From: Phlegmacium glaucopus
Taxonomy: Eukaryota > Basidiomycota > Agaricomycetes > Agaricales > Cortinariaceae
Assembly: GCA_015039465.1 (NCBI GenBank)
Contig: MU130543.1
Location: 282,697-346,696, forward strand
Length of the DNA stretch: 64,000 nucleotides
Reading direction: 5' to 3'
Part shown: positions 35,074 to 47,980 of the stretch, one piece after another
Layout of the letters: every line of letters starts with the position of its first letter
Numbering within the stretch: the stretch's first letter is position 1
Notes under the pieces: generated by a model
What the model was told of the DNA's origin: nothing
The model's database searches: none
Seen by the model: the letters and a program-made list of their open reading frames with translations, nothing else
Made by a program: the position numbers and the translations under genes

Positions 35074-37395
35074 AAATTAGCGCCAATGGCGGTTAAGTAA
35101 TCTATTTTTGATTATAAGGGTAGGCATGGTCATGACTCATGAATGCGTTGAATGGAAAAGACATAACTTAATTTTATTGCCGTCAGAAATGGCGGCCTGC
35201 ACGCAATAGTACGTGTCTTTTGAGAACACCGCTTTCTCCTCTTGATAATCGAGCGCCAATGTCTCCCAACGAAACAGATCCGTCCGTGCACGGGAGCGTC
35301 ACGAGAAAGAAACCTTATTGGGAGCCGTATTCACCGGTTTTCCGTCCCCACCGTCGAGTCTTGATACTCATCGCTCCGTCTTTGAGATCTGAACTTATCT
35401 CACTTGACCTGCGACCGCCGGAAAACTAACAGTGCTTTCGTTTCCTTCTGGTTGGAAAAGTGTTAGTTCAGTAGGGACAGTGATTAGTTTACTTTGGTCC
35501 TTAACGAAATTAGGCAGCCTATAGTGATAAGCCTCGGAAACAACTGATCATTTTATCGGGACGAGACATCATCGACGACGCGTAGAACTCTACTTGTGGT
35601 ATTCGATTGAACTTTCTTCTCTTGCACCTCGGATATGGGATAATGGAGCCTCCTACATGAAAGGAAATTCTCAAAATCTTAATCTCTTCACAGAATGGGT
35701 TAAAGTTTCAAGTCTCAATTGACCAAAATAATTAGTGCAGGTTTTGTTCCAGAAAATGCTTCAGTGCTTTTACCTTTTGATCATAATTCAATCATTTTTC
35801 CAGAGGAAAGTCTGGCTGGCGTTCGTAAAGATGTTCCTGGATTGACGATGTGTGTATGGGCAATTCCAAGCACTGTGGCAGGCATCTGTGGCGTTGCTCT
35901 CGCGCTCACTTCATGCGTGACTACTACTGGTGACACATTTTGATGATGTTTGTACACATTTATTTGTTGGTGCTGAACCACCATGAATCTTGAGGTGAGG
36001 ATACTTGATCGTTTGCCTATCTAGCATATTTGGGCGGCCCTTTCCTTGCGTATGTACTTCTTATCTCGGGAACTTTTGTTTCTTGTCTTTTGTGACTGCT
36101 ACTGGGTAGTGTTCTCAATCATAACGCTCAGGCTTGCTCGACTCGGAGTCACCATGACCTCAACGGAGATCCCCCAAGTAGTGCTAATGTACGCAGATAT
36201 TCTTCAAACCAATCTGGAATAAATGTATCCGTGGTGTACATATTCAAAGTACAAGCCCGATTTTATCATGGAGTACCCATGTATATGACCGTCTCGGAAG
36301 TCTCCTCGTCTATTGGCCTGAACTTGAAGGTCTAGGTTTGTTTTCAGTCGGTATAACCAATTTTGTATCTGATCTTGTATCTCCGTTAATCAGATATCTA
36401 ACCGCAGTCAGAGTAAAATATACAAACTCGAACAGAGATGACAAGAGGTATTATTGAGCCAAGCTAAGCTCTACTGGTAGGGCGCTCGGCAAAAAGCCTT
36501 TCAACGGAGAGCCTTGTTACAAATACGATTGCCCATCCGGAGGGTGGTTTTGTATATATACTGGGTGGACAGGATCACAAATTTCTCAACAGACTACCTC
36601 CCAACGGATAAGTCAGCCCTTTCAGTCAATACTTCACCAATAACATTGAATAACTCGAATGTGTCATTATCGCCAGTTCAGTTATTTTCTGTATGCTTCT
36701 ACCGATTATTTTCTGACAAGTTTTACCAGAGTTTGTAACATCTACCTTCGATGCGGACACCGCATTCAGCAGGTGAGTACACTCTTTCATTATTTGACTC
36801 AACATGACTGAGGTGTACGTTCGTTTTAGCCCGATGAGCACGTCAGTCACTGAAAATGTTGTTAAATGTTATGAATCGTCTGACCTCTTCTAGATCTTGT
36901 GCGCAAGTCCACGCTGCAAGTTTAGTCCAAATCATTCTCCCCTCTGCACACCCCCGGCGTGTACCCAGACCTGTACTCAGTTGTAAGTTGACTCTGTCCG
37001 TTTCAAATGCAAGCACTGACTTGTTAAATTCAAACCTACCATCATCCTTTCGCTTCTTCCGTTTTGCACCCATGTCATTCAATGCATCTCACGTCATACT
37101 CGCCCCAACCAATTCGATCGAAATCTCATTAGTCGCCGATCGCCCGAGCAGTATTGTAATTAGTGTTCTCTTTTTTTTTTTCTTTCCTTGCTCACTGGAC
37201 CCATTAGCCCCTCACATCGACAGGATGTGCCCTTACTGTGAACGTGCCTAAATGGGTGTCAATTTTACACTTTCACAGATATTAGAACCAACTGGCCTTC
37301 CCCGAATCCGCAGCTGACTTTTAAGCTTGCTTGTACAATAGTCTAGAACTTTGAATATCAAATTTTACCATACGTGTTTTTCTCTCTTCTCGCTG
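35074..37395 (+). repeat. Tandem duplication copy 2 of the same locus
   Basis: The matching first piece reads MSPNETDPSVHGSVTRKKPY followed by WEPYSPVFRPHRRVLIL. Others are FPEESLAGVRKDVPGLTMCV, LARLGVTMTSTEIPQVV and NLPSSFRFFRFAPMSFNASH. The block CAAGCTAAGCTCTACTGGTA is nearly invariant in both copies (34035 and 36464). Many substitutions separate the copies, so the duplication is old. The 36.9-37.1 kb part faintly resembles 13019-13220 (NLPPSFR...FALMSFNKC), hinting at a shared parent gene. Confidence 0.7.
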
Positions 37396-37622
37396 CATCG
37401 ATAAGCATTGTGGTTTTCCAGATGTTACCGCCACTTCCTCTCAATTATTCGATAATGAAGTCGACTTGCTCAATGGTGATTCAAGACTTGTGTGACTCTA
37501 AACCATCACGCTATCACTTGTGCCAACGCCGGCTCTTCGCAGATCCAAAGCAATTCCATAGTAGTACACAAAGATTTCATAGGTAGTACAAAAACCATCC
37601 ATATTCATAAAATAACTTGTAA

Positions 37623-39332
37623 TTAGAACCGGATGACGATTCTTCCCGCAACTTTTCCAGCTTCTAATTCCTCGAATATTCTTACAAAGGAAAATAATGA
37701 GCTCAAAAAATGTGTGGAAAACAGGGGAAAAAAACTTTACTCATTGATATCCTCTAGTTCTCTGACCTGGTGTTGACATTTCACCTTTCCGAGTGCAGCA
37801 ATTCGGATGGCTTCCGCGACGTCTTGTCGGTTACTGGATAGGGGGGAAATATAGATATAAGAAGGTAGTACGCAAAGAGTGGGGGGAAGATATAAAGGTT
37901 ACCCGATTGACGATCCCACAATAGTCAAGGACTTGAAAAAAAGAAAAAGAAAAACAAGGCACTTGAATTTCCACATAATACGAATGACGGGTATAATATG
38001 GTATCTCACCTTCGCGACCAAGAGAGTGATGGGTACATTCAGAAGTGCATTGCCAGCCGGCATACCGACACACACCAAGGTACCTTTAAGCCGTAAATAC
38101 ATGATCGCTTGGTTGAACGGCGCTACCTGCAGGGTCGAGTTAGATATAGTCACTTTATACCTTGATGAAAGATATAAAAGAAACCGTCCTTACATCTCCA
38201 GCTGCGATTACTGCAGCCTCCGGTCCCAAACCATCAGTAGCTGCCTGAACATCCTTGATCACATCTTTGCTCTCCCTGAAATCAACCCATTTCTCTGCTC
38301 CTAGACTAAGGCAAAGCTTCTTCTTCAGCTCACCGGTATCTAATATACTATAATTAAAATCTCGATTCATAAAGCAAAGACTTGTGGACAAATTTTCACC
38401 GATGGCCACTACACGAAGGCCCATTGCTACGGCATATTGCACGGCTATAACACAATATTAGTTTAAATCAACGTGATAGAGAATCGAAATTTGATTTACC
38501 CAAATGTCCAAGACCACCACCTGCCCCAGATATCGCGATCCACTGGCCGATTGATACGTTGGCTTGTTTGATGGCTTTGTAAACGGTTAGACCCTGTAAA
38601 CAATAATGAAGCACTTAGAGACGAAAATCAAGGTCAGGGGGTGGGGACTTACAGCACATAGAAGGGGCGTTGCAGAAGCTCCGTCGATGTCTTCAGGAAT
38701 CGGGCTCACGTAGTTTACAAACGACACCTGTGAACATCACGAACAGACGTCAAATCACTGCTACCTATCCGAAACGGTGACGAGCATAGGTACCACATAT
38801 TCTTGGAAAGTCCCGTCAACCCGGAAGCCGTGGTTGTTCGCGAAGCTCACAAGACAAGCTAAGATATATATCAAAAACAGACAAAAAGGTTAGTAGTATC
38901 AGTAAACCCACATGATTCGTGTCCTTTGCGACACATTTCACATCTGAATATAAATGATCAATCAATCATTGGAATGAGCTATGAATGTATGACGCACTGT
39001 CCACAGACATTACCAATCCACTTGACGCCAACGCGATCCCCAACCTTGACCGTAGTCGCACTATGTTCTCCAATAGCCACAACACGGCCTATGCCTTCAT
39101 GACCCCCAATAAGTGGCAATTTGGATTTATTCGGCCAATCGGCATTGCGGATATGTAAGTCTGAATGGCAAACTCCAGTGTATTCCAATTTGATTAAACA
39201 TTCTCCTGGTGCGAGCTCGGAAGGTTGTTTCACGGGATAATCGGTTTTGACAACATATGGAGTGTTGTGCGCCTCAAGAACGGCGGCTTTTTGGGTTAGA
39301 GGAATCGTCGGGGGTGTTGTTGTGGTTGCCAT
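37623..39332 (-). CDS. Zinc-dependent alcohol dehydrogenase (MDR superfamily)
   Basis: Eleven exons join in phase: 39332-38998, 38943-38908, 38845-38794, 38727-38653, 38593-38500, 38444-38400, 38339-38194, 38126-38010, 37931-37903, 37833-37741, 37680-37623 (359 residues). It oxidises alcohols or reduces aldehydes with NAD(P). The catalytic zinc site is seen in [10 protein letters not shown] and [13 protein letters not shown]; the structural zinc site is [14 protein letters not shown]. The Rossmann fold is [20 protein letters not shown], with the acidic D of VVAIDTGE favouring NAD. The ending [17 protein letters not shown] then AGRIVIRF is typical of fermentative fungal ADH. Start MATTTTPP at 39332 is preferred; an in-frame Met at 39371 would add 13 residues. 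Exons are very small (down to 29 nt). It is most likely cytosolic, since no clear targeting peptide is seen. Confidence 0.93.
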
Positions 39333-40557
39333 TTCTTTGTGATGTGTGAGAGAAAGTCTTGTTGGATCCAATAGTGGTATTTATTATCATATGCAAGGGA
39401 TCGAATTTGTAGCCGACTCTGGTTGTGATATGGAATGACAGCGCTAAAAATAGACTCAGCGAGTAGGTATCATATCGTTTGCTGAGTATTATGATTGATT
39501 CGAATACTGACTTAACTTGTTGTTTTTACTACTATATACCTATTCATTGCGGTACTGTATTTTGGAGAAGGATTGGTTAAGATCCGAAGTAAAAAAAAAA
39601 AAAAATTGATACCGATAGAATGGAAATAGTATGGAGATAAATTGATAATAGTGTGAATTCAGGAAGAGAAGGAAGGAGAAAGGAAGGTATATTGTGATAC
39701 TGACGCAGTCCCCTATCGTATACACGGTGCGAACGCGATCAGTGCATAGGTGCTTCACATGAACCCGTGTCGATGAGGTTGCCATTACAAATCTTGGGCA
39801 TGGGGTCAATGAACGTAAGACGGGTACAATTTCGATCAAATGTCGACCACGATGTGGTCTAATGTAGTGGGTAGGATCTGGTAGGATCCACTGCTCAAGT
39901 ATTACTCTGATCAAAGTCATGGCACAGGCAGCTGAGGCGCAACGAGCTGTATAGGCTCCCCGCTCATCTCAGGGTCATTAAATCGGAAACCCATCGAGTC
40001 TGAGATCTGAGGCGTGATTAGATGTCGACGTGGGTTTTGTAAAAGGGGATCTAGATGGTCATGCATGTGATAATGAGAAAATTTCCTCCCCCTGTCAAGC
40101 CTGGGAATCTTTTTTTGGCACCAAGCTTCAATATGGCGAGAGACCAATATGGAGCGAAGCAATTGGGTATATCAAACAGGAGAAGGGAATGAATAAAAGG
40201 AACTGTTGAGCTGAGGCCGCTGCTGAGTAGGTTATATCTTCGCATTTGGCAGTATCTGCGACTGAGGCACAGGGGTGCACTGGCATGAGAACGTCACATA
40301 AGGGGCGTTCCCACTAGATCGTGCACCTAACATGCTGCAAGTTCAACTCTAGACGTTTGTAAAAATCTAAGAACGAACTATGCATGAAAGAGTTCCTCCT
40401 CAACGGACCTTTCGGCATTTATCTATTCTTTTTCGTGAGGCACCCTATGACCTCTGAATAACTGTGCAGTGATCCTGAAGAAAGATCCTTTTTTCGACTG
40501 CTCCGAGTTGCTGATTATAGGGCACTCTGGAAGAGTGTTTTTTTTTTAAAAGGTCTA
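39333..40557. other. Intergenic region, no supported gene
   Basis: The open frames on the minus strand at 39540-39920 and 39917-40245 have no recognisable family and include homopolymer runs. Part of this is probably the ADH promoter and the 3' region of ATG101. Confidence 0.45.
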
Positions 40558-41375
40558 TCAACCCACTTCTTGGTTGCCGATTTTGACGACGACCGTGAAT
40601 GGAAACGGAGATATTCCAGCAGCATCGGTAATCGGAGGAACAACACCTCTACCACGCTCAGACGAGGTATATTGTACTAGGGTGTGGATTGTCTTGATCA
40701 AGGTAGCCGTTAGTGTCTTATTAAAGGTTCGATCTATGCAACGAAATGGTTGAGACTGTAGCATTCCGTTTATCGAAGACGAATCCAAACCTAACGTGCT
40801 TTTGGGCTGTCGAAGTTCGGCGTTGATTACCCTATGAGGAGGAGGATTCAAACAGATTCTGGTGGGCTCAATGTAAACTGACCATTGCTCCCAAGGAACT
40901 TCCTCCTCGCCTGTATAAAACCAAGATTTCTTGGTTTTCTTTTCCGACATTGTCATGATGATCTGATCTGAAATAAGCCACACGAATGGGAGGAGGTCGA
41001 AGTTTGGACGCACTTGTCCTCTTTTTCCAGCACCATTTTCTATACCCTTCCAAAAAGCATCGACCTTCTCATTTACGAGTTGTTCTGTCTGTGGATCCGC
41101 CACACCTGGCTATCGAACATTTAACAGGTGAGGCTCCATATCATACTAAGAGTGTTAGCACGACCCACCATAGTCACATCGAGAACCTCAAAAGTCTGAG
41201 CTTTGATAGTCCCAAAGAGACGATGGAATAAGATAGCATGAAGGACTCCACGTAGAACGTCCCTGGTGGTATTACGATCCAACACCTAAAAATCATGGGG
41301 ATTAATAACCGAATGAAAGATGACTGACATTCTCACAAGGTCGATTGTTATCGTAGGCAACACGCTACTACTCAT
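40558..41375 (-). CDS. ATG101: Autophagy-related protein 101 (HORMA-fold Atg1/ULK complex subunit)
   Basis: Exons 41375-41337, 41285-41169, 41109-41014, 40962-40883 and 40831-40558 join in phase to 201 residues. Landmarks are MSSSVLPTITIDLVLDRNTT, RDVLRGVLHAILFHRLFGTI, TFEVLDVTMPGVADPQTEQL, GEEEVPWEQW (containing the conserved W/E/W region) and AAGISPFPFTVVVKI at the C-terminus. ATG101 pairs with Atg13 through its HORMA domain in the autophagy-initiation complex in the cytoplasm. A 24-residue stretch (STLGLDSSSINGMLQSQPFR and following) in the last exon has no counterpart that I recall and may be a species-specific loop or an unspliced small intron. It lies head-to-tail with the J-protein gene upstream, 189 bp apart. 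Confidence 0.9.
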
Positions 41376-41434
41376 TGAAACCTCGGGCGTTGAAGGATTT
41401 GAAGAAAGGGGTATCAGATCAAAGTATTATTATT

Positions 41435-41446
41435 AACCCTAACCCT
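41435..41446 (-). promoter_or_regulatory. Telo-box (AACCCTAACCCT) upstream of ATG101
   Basis: Two telomere-type hexamers in tandem lie about 60 bp upstream of the ATG101 start codon. Telo-boxes of this kind occur in promoters of some eukaryotic genes. Two units are too few to call it an interstitial telomere. Confidence 0.35.
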
Positions 41447-41564
41447 GTTTTCACAAGCAAATCACTTGCTTAAATTGATCATGCAAATTTATTGTTCGAT
41501 TTACGCCAGGCCACACTTAGCCCGTAAATCCTACCGATTAACTATACATATTTTACTCTATCAT

Positions 41565-42415
41565 TCAGCGCAGATGTCGGCCCAACCCACCAAAAATCCC
41601 AATACTAAACACCAACAACCCTAATAGCTGCATCGCTCTAAACATCGAATGCTCATTTCGTAACTTATCCAGCTCCTGCTCAACCTCTTCCGTTCTCCGT
41701 CGTGAACCACTCAGTACATCATGGTACTGGGAGCCAGAATACGGTCTGCCTTGCCCAGAATAATGGCCCTGTTGGGAGCCGGGAGGAGGCTTCGTCTCAA
41801 AACCATAGGAGTAATCAGGAGACGGTTTTCGTGGATATGCCCGTGAGCGTGCTTCCCAAGCGTAATTTGCGCGAGGACCTTTGGTCGGTGGCGCACGAGG
41901 ATAAAATGGGGATGGCCTTTGAGGCATCATAGAGGCACGGTGGAGAAGGCTACGGTCATAGGCACGTCTAGAGAACACATAAGAACTCAGTAACATTAGC
42001 AGATTCATGCTACTCACCTCTCCCGATCGTTACTGAGTACAGAGTAGGCTTCGCTAACTTTTGTAAATAGAACTTTGGACGTTGGATCATCGGAGACATC
42101 CGGATGATGCAACTTGCTCAACTACTGGGACAATATGAATAAGTAGTACGTTGGTAGATATTCTGGATATGCGACCTTGTAAAAATGGGACTAGATTGAC
42201 TTTCAACAGTTAGTTCTAGGCAGAGACATGGTGACGTGCCAAACACTTACCTTGATTTGAGATTTCGAAGCAGTTTCTGGGACACCCAAAGTTTGATAAT
42301 GGGTTTTTCGCTTGCATGTCGTTGAGAAATACTTGATTCGTGGCTGAGACGGCAGGGAAACAAGCTTTGAGCTTGATGGCAAAAGGCTGGCGACGTGTGT
42401 ATTGGTTGATAGCAT
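41565..42415 (-). CDS. Mitochondrial-type J-domain (DnaJ/Hsp40) protein with C-terminal membrane segment
   Basis: Exons 42415-42251, 42121-42018 and 41967-41565 join in phase (223 residues). The N-terminus, [20 protein letters not shown] and onward to STTCKRK, is basic and Ser/Thr-rich, fitting a mitochondrial presequence. The J-domain follows: [30 protein letters not shown] with the essential HPD, and [21 protein letters not shown]. Then come a Pro/Arg/Tyr-rich linker, a coiled-coil-like segment ([20 protein letters not shown]), and a hydrophobic C-terminal segment ([15 protein letters not shown]). It probably stimulates a mitochondrial Hsp70 at a membrane. Helix II between SQIK and LSKLHHPD looks one turn short, so a micro-exon inside 42122-42250 is possible. 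Confidence 0.88.
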
Positions 42416-42485
42416 ATAAAGAGAGAGTTATTTGGCTTTGCTTGGTCAAGGCCTGAGGATAAATAAATGAATCGATTTGTAATCC

Positions 42486-43050
42486 ACATATTGACTCTTT
42501 TACCTGGACTTCGACACAGGAGGCCCCTGCCGTTTGGTGGGCTAATAGGGACAAACGAAGGGCAGAATTAACTTCAATAAAGCTTCCTCTCCACCGACTT
42601 GACCCACAGGAAAACGTTCGCTGGATTCCATCACCTGTGACACTTATTTCCAGGATACGATGATCCGCCGATATGCTCGTCGTAATGTTAGTAGGTTATC
42701 ACCCTCTCAGATTTTTTGCTGCAAAATATTGGTCGTCTTCAGCTGACCTGATCACACCCAAACTCAGAACGATAGTGTCGAGAGGATACACTGACAAAGG
42801 ATAATCGCTCCAGGTGGATTCGACGTTGACTAAGTTGTGGTCTTGAACATTGCTTGTTCTGCTTCGAGTACAAGTGTATACTTCCACATGTTTGACCGGC
42901 TTCTTGTTTAAAGATGGCCAATTACCTTAAAACGGACATGAGTACCCTTGGTCCTTCCTCCAAAGTGGCAGGTTCACGCAAGGTCAGGCAGAAATCGCTC
43001 TCTGGGCTGAGAAGTAGTCCGCAGCTCGCGGCCGAAGTTAGGATTAGGCG
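42486..43050 (-). CDS. Possible unrecognised multi-exon gene
   Basis: Minus-strand exon-like blocks bounded by good splice signals are 43050-42926 (SAASCGLLLSPESDFCLTLR, EPATLEEGPRVLMSVLR), 42841-42745 and about 42685-42500 (SADHRILEISVTGDGIQRTF, SALRLSLLAHQTAGASCVEV). Amino-acid content looks protein-like, but the reading frame of the middle block, the start codon and the 3' end are unresolved. Downstream frames run into J-protein exon 1. The family was not recognised. Confidence 0.3.
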
Positions 43051-43415
43051 CTGTGAAATCGATTAGTTTTAAAACGTAACATCTTAAGGTCTGCTGATTT
43101 TTACTAGTGACGTGTGCTCCTAACAATCACCGCTTCGAATTGCGCAGTCGTAAAATATTGATTCTATATCTCCCGAACGAGCTGATTTGCTCAAATCTAC
43201 TAATGATTATGAGATTCATTAGAGTTTCAATCAAATAATGACTCATACGAAAACCTAATGTGATAGAAAATGAAGTCACAAATTGACAATGTTTTAGGCG
43301 CTTATCCTTATCGATAGTCACGAGGTTTATATAAATTTAAGTGGGTCACACCTTCTCTTTCTTTCCTCATCCCCTAACCTTCGTTCTTAAATACATCAGC
43401 TTAGGACCACAAGAC

Positions 43416-46400
43416 ATGCCCCCCCGCAGCTCACCGAACCGTGGTGGCCCCAGAGGAGGTCGTCCTTCTCGTGGTGGCCACCCTGGCGGTGGGAATCGTG
43501 GGAGCCAGCCAGGTGGCCCTTCAAGCACCAACCCCGCTACACCAACAGAATCCGTAACTCCTCCAACTCAGGTTCACCCTCCGGCCACCTCTAGAGGACA
43601 ACCAACTGGCAATCGTGGTCGCGGCCGCGGCCGCGGCGCCAGTCGTGGAGGCTCAAGTGACGTAAACACTTCTGCACCTGTCATTGGCGCTCATCCAATC
43701 ACCACCTCACCTCCATCCACCACCAGCCTCTCTCAAAGCACTGTCAGAGGATCTTCTCGCGCTCGTGGTGGTTATCGAGGGAGTGCGCGAGGCAGCGTCC
43801 ACGACCCTCCTGATTCTCCAAGCCCATTCCGAGGAAATCGTCCTTCTCGCGGTCACGCCAGTGGTCGTGGTCGTGGTGGGTTCGCAGCAGGTGGCCCCCC
43901 AGATATCACAAACACAGATGACTCTGCAAATATCCCCGGTAAGTCATAATATTTCTACTCTAACCTACTTTTCGCCAATCTTCCTTTTGATATTTCAGAC
44001 CACATAACAACCTTTGGCGCCAGGAGGCCGGGTTTCGGCACTGGGGGATCTGTTGTGAAGATCATCATAAACGCCTTTCCAACAACTGTTCCAGATGCCA
44101 TAATCCACCAGTATGATGGTGAGATTTCCTCCTAACAATACCGAAAGCTTAGATACTGATGTGTTCTGATCTACTTTTATAGTTGGTATGTTGATATGTC
44201 GAATGATGATATGGATGACCTTGACACATCGTTCTACAGTCGTTCACAGCGGCAAATTACCCGCCAGAATGAATATGGATCTCTTAAGATCCCTTCAAGA
44301 AGAGGAGGCCGCTATATTCACCCCGAAGGTCGTATATGACGGAAGAAGTATCATTTTTTCAATTCGCGAATTGCCCTTGGGTCCAACGAATTCCAAAAAG
44401 GTGATATCATTGTTGTAGCTTTCAGTCAATGTTTTGTACTTACTCAGTTGTCCAGTTCCACGTCAGTCGTCCTCGAAATAACGGTCAACCGAAGATATAT
44501 GAGATAATTTTGACCAAGACTGCCACATTGAACTCCGAGTAAGTCTCTGGATCTCTTCCAAACTCTATTCCATCTCATTATCGCGTAAAGATTGCTCGAA
44601 CGATTTACGGCTCGCAATTTATCCCACAACGAGAATGTATCCACTATTCTGGCGGTGGGTCACTTCATACTTTTATCCTGATATATACACTCATAACTTT
44701 GATTGAACTTGAAGGCGTTGAACGTTGCAGTCAAGATGGAGCCGAATCAAATCCATCCGTTCAATAAACGGTCTTTCTACATTCCTAATGGCAAGATTGA
44801 CATCGGAGGAGGAATTGAACTTTGGCGAGGGATTTTCCAGTCTGTGCGACCCACCGTTGGTCGCCTATTTGTCAACATCGATCTCTCGACGGGAATGATG
44901 TATAAAGAAGGAAAGCTCATAAACCTGTGCATAGACTTTTTTGGGCATAGACCAGACACATCCCCGAACCAATTATTAGTCCCAGGACCAAGATTCAGAG
45001 ATATAGAGAGGGTTAGACTCCAAAAATTTCTGTCGGGGGTTCGCGTTCAAGTGCCCACTACTGGTACCAGGGAACGAGTTATTCGGGGGCTGAGCAGGCA
45101 GGGGGCGGACACGTTAACTTTCGAAACTCGGCCAGGCGTTCAGATAACGGTTGCAGAGTATTTCCATAGTTTGGGTATACATCTGACATATCCATCCGTG
45201 ATATGCGCTCTGGTGCGTCTTCTGTCACAGCCCAACCCACCTATCTATTCAAATTTTGACAAACCATTTCATCGCAGGTTGGACAGACTGCCATGGTACC
45301 TCTGGAGCTTTGCACGGTTCCAAGGGGCCAATTTATGCGGAAGGAAATTCCCCCCGACAAAGTGAGAAATATTTTGCAATTTTCGACGAAGAAGCCCCAG
45401 GAGCGACTCGAGAGTATTCAAGGGGGCCTACAGGTGCGTTTGTTATTATTATTATTATGTCTGATAAAGCGAATCCCCCTTTATTTTTCTTGTTGGCGAT
45501 TAGTACCTTCGATATGGGCAATCTGACTATGTCCGAAACTTTGGGATGACTATCGATGAGAATCCCCTGTCAACAAATGCTCGGATTATCAAGCCACCAA
45601 GGTTAAGGTATAACGAAACCTCTCTTCAGCCATACATTGTCAGTCCACTCTACCTGCTTCTCGTTGTATCTTATAACCTCACTCCATACGATAGGACCCA
45701 GACCCGGGCCGTGGTTCATGGAACATGTTCGTTTATTACACCGCCCGACCTCTTTGTCATATTGAATTCCTCGCAATTTAGGGTGGACAAAAAGTTCTAT
45801 GAGCCCAAGAAAATCGCCCAATGGGTCGTGGTGATTTATGAAAGTCAGAGGAACTTTCCCAAAACGGCGTATGATGGATTAGTCAAAGGTTTCTTGAAGG
45901 CTTGTGATGGAGTTGGTCAGCATTCCGATGTCTGCTTGTCTAGATGTTTTATAGGCTCATACTTCTCATTGCACAGGGATCAAGGTAGACAATCCTGACC
46001 CAATATATAAATTCGAAGACGGCCAAGGCCTTATTCACAAAGTAAGCTCATTAAAACGGGGTTTAGCATTGGAATATGCTCATTTCCTTGTATATGATCA
46101 GCATCTCCTGAACGCGGTCGACGCATGTCAAAAGCGATTCAAAGGGATTGCAACAATGATCGTCGTCGTGCTTCCAAATAACGGGGGGGATATCTATAAT
46201 GCTGTCAAACAGTAAGTCCAGGTTTTTTCGTCACTGCCCGTTTTGACTGCCAATCTAACTGGTGTTGCAGTTTCGGAGATGTCAAGGTACTGTATCTTTG
46301 CTATTGTTCTCGAATGTGACGATATTAATATTCTTCTACAGTATGGCATGCCGACGCAGTGCCTCAAAGCGTCTGCCTGCATGAAGGCCAATGCGCAGTA

Positions 46401-47980
46401 TTGGAACAATGTCATGCTCAAGTCGGGCCCCTCCTCTTCTTCAACTTCCGATATCCTGAATTAAATATTTTACAGGGTGAACGTGAAGTTAGGCGGAATC
46501 AACGTCATCCCAGACCCGAGTTCCTCGCTTGCGGGACAAGCCCTGAATGATCCAGCAAATCCTACAATTGTCATGGGTAAGTGTTTCCTATATATCCCAC
46601 TCAGGACGTCCTCAATCATCATCCCAATCCATTCCATCATCAGGCGCTGATGTTATGCATCCACCCCCCGGCGTCAATCGTCCGTCATATACTGCCATTA
46701 TTGGTAGCGTCGATTCTCACACGGCGAAGTATGTCGCCACCAGTCGTGCGCAGACTGGAAAGAAGGAGTTAATCAACGATATGAAGGAGATGTGTATGGT
46801 ATTTCAATACCATTTATCATCTACGTTAAGTCATAGTTTAACCCTTCTCTCCAGACCATCTTGGGTGAATACAAGCAACATCAAGTGAGCGTCGAGAGAA
46901 AGAAGTTCGATCTAAGTCGTTTGATATTCTATCGAGGTGAGTAATCTGCATGTTATGATGTCTCTCCTTCCTTGCTAACATATTAATAGATGGTGTTTCG
47001 GAATCGCAGTTCCAACAGGTTTTGGACCACGGTACGTTTTTATCCCCCCTTCAATTCTTTATCACCCCACTTCCTCTAACATATATATTAGAGCTTCCTA
47101 TGATTCAAGGTGCTTGATGCACAGTGTATGCCGATACGAGAGATGCTAATTGGATATGCACAGCGGCTTGCGAAGAATTCGGGGTCAACCCCAAAATAAC
47201 TCTTATCATTGTCGGGAAGCGACATCATATTCAGTACGTCTGGGGAGATAACATGTTGCATATTACAGACCATTACTGATATTTTCTTTTTCCTTTCCAG
47301 ATTCTTCCCCTTGCCTGGAGAAGGCGACCGGAGTGGAAATTGTCCGGCCGGAACTGTTGTCGATCGGGATGTCACCCATCCCACCGACCATGACTTTTAC
47401 CTCCTAAGCCACGCAGGAATTTTGGGTACGAGCCGACCTGCTCATTATTCTGTTAGCAATTTCTATTTAGTCAATGCAGATCGATCGCTGATTTTCTTTG
47501 TCTTAGGTTCTGTACGACGTGGGTCACAGCTTCAAGTGAATAAGAATTCCTCTAACAATACTAATGATATGTTTCCATCTTCATCCAGGATTTCGGCTTC
47601 AGGTGCGCCTACCATCTCCGTGATGTCGAACTCGCTACTGAATGTTATGGTCATTTTACTTAGGGCTGATGCACTTCAATCTCTTTCATATTCGCTTTGT
47701 CATTTATATGCGCCATCGACTCGTTCTGTGTCTGTTCCCGCACCGGTGTATTGTACGCCTTCTCCTAGTTCCTCCCTAAAATCTGTTGAAATGAATTTGC
47801 CCATTAGATGCGGACATGGTGTGTTCTCGTGCCAAGACGCATTTCGATCCGACGGAGCATCTCAAGTTCGATGCTGCAAGCACTGTATCTGGTTCGACAA
47901 ACCTCGACGCTTTCAAGGATGGATACAAGCCTTTGCATCCCAATCAGCAGAAGGCTATGTACTTCGCTGTGGGTTCCTAA
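43416..47980 (+). CDS. Argonaute, full length with PIWI catalytic residues
   Basis: Start ATG at 43416, stop TAA at 47978-47980, with about 20 exons. The first (43416-43938) is an Arg/Gly-rich tail ([12 protein letters not shown]), as in many Argonautes. ArgoN: 43999-44118, 44240-44400 ([20 protein letters not shown]), 44456-44538, 44591-44654. Linker 1 and PAZ: 44715-45212 and 45278-45433 ([31 protein letters not shown]). MID: near 45990-46200. PIWI: 46640 to the end. Catalytic tetrad candidates are D in [13 protein letters not shown] in the [12 protein letters not shown] region, D in [12 protein letters not shown], and H in [10 protein letters not shown]. The C-terminus has [20 protein letters not shown] and ends AMYFAVGS. 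It should bind small RNAs and slice or silence targets, including transposons. The L2 to MID joint (45600-45800) is not fully resolved; [16 protein letters not shown] sequence resumes at about 45785. Confidence 0.92.

Noticed and set aside
41435..41446. Interstitial telomere
   Set aside because: Only two hexamers; better described as a promoter telo-box.
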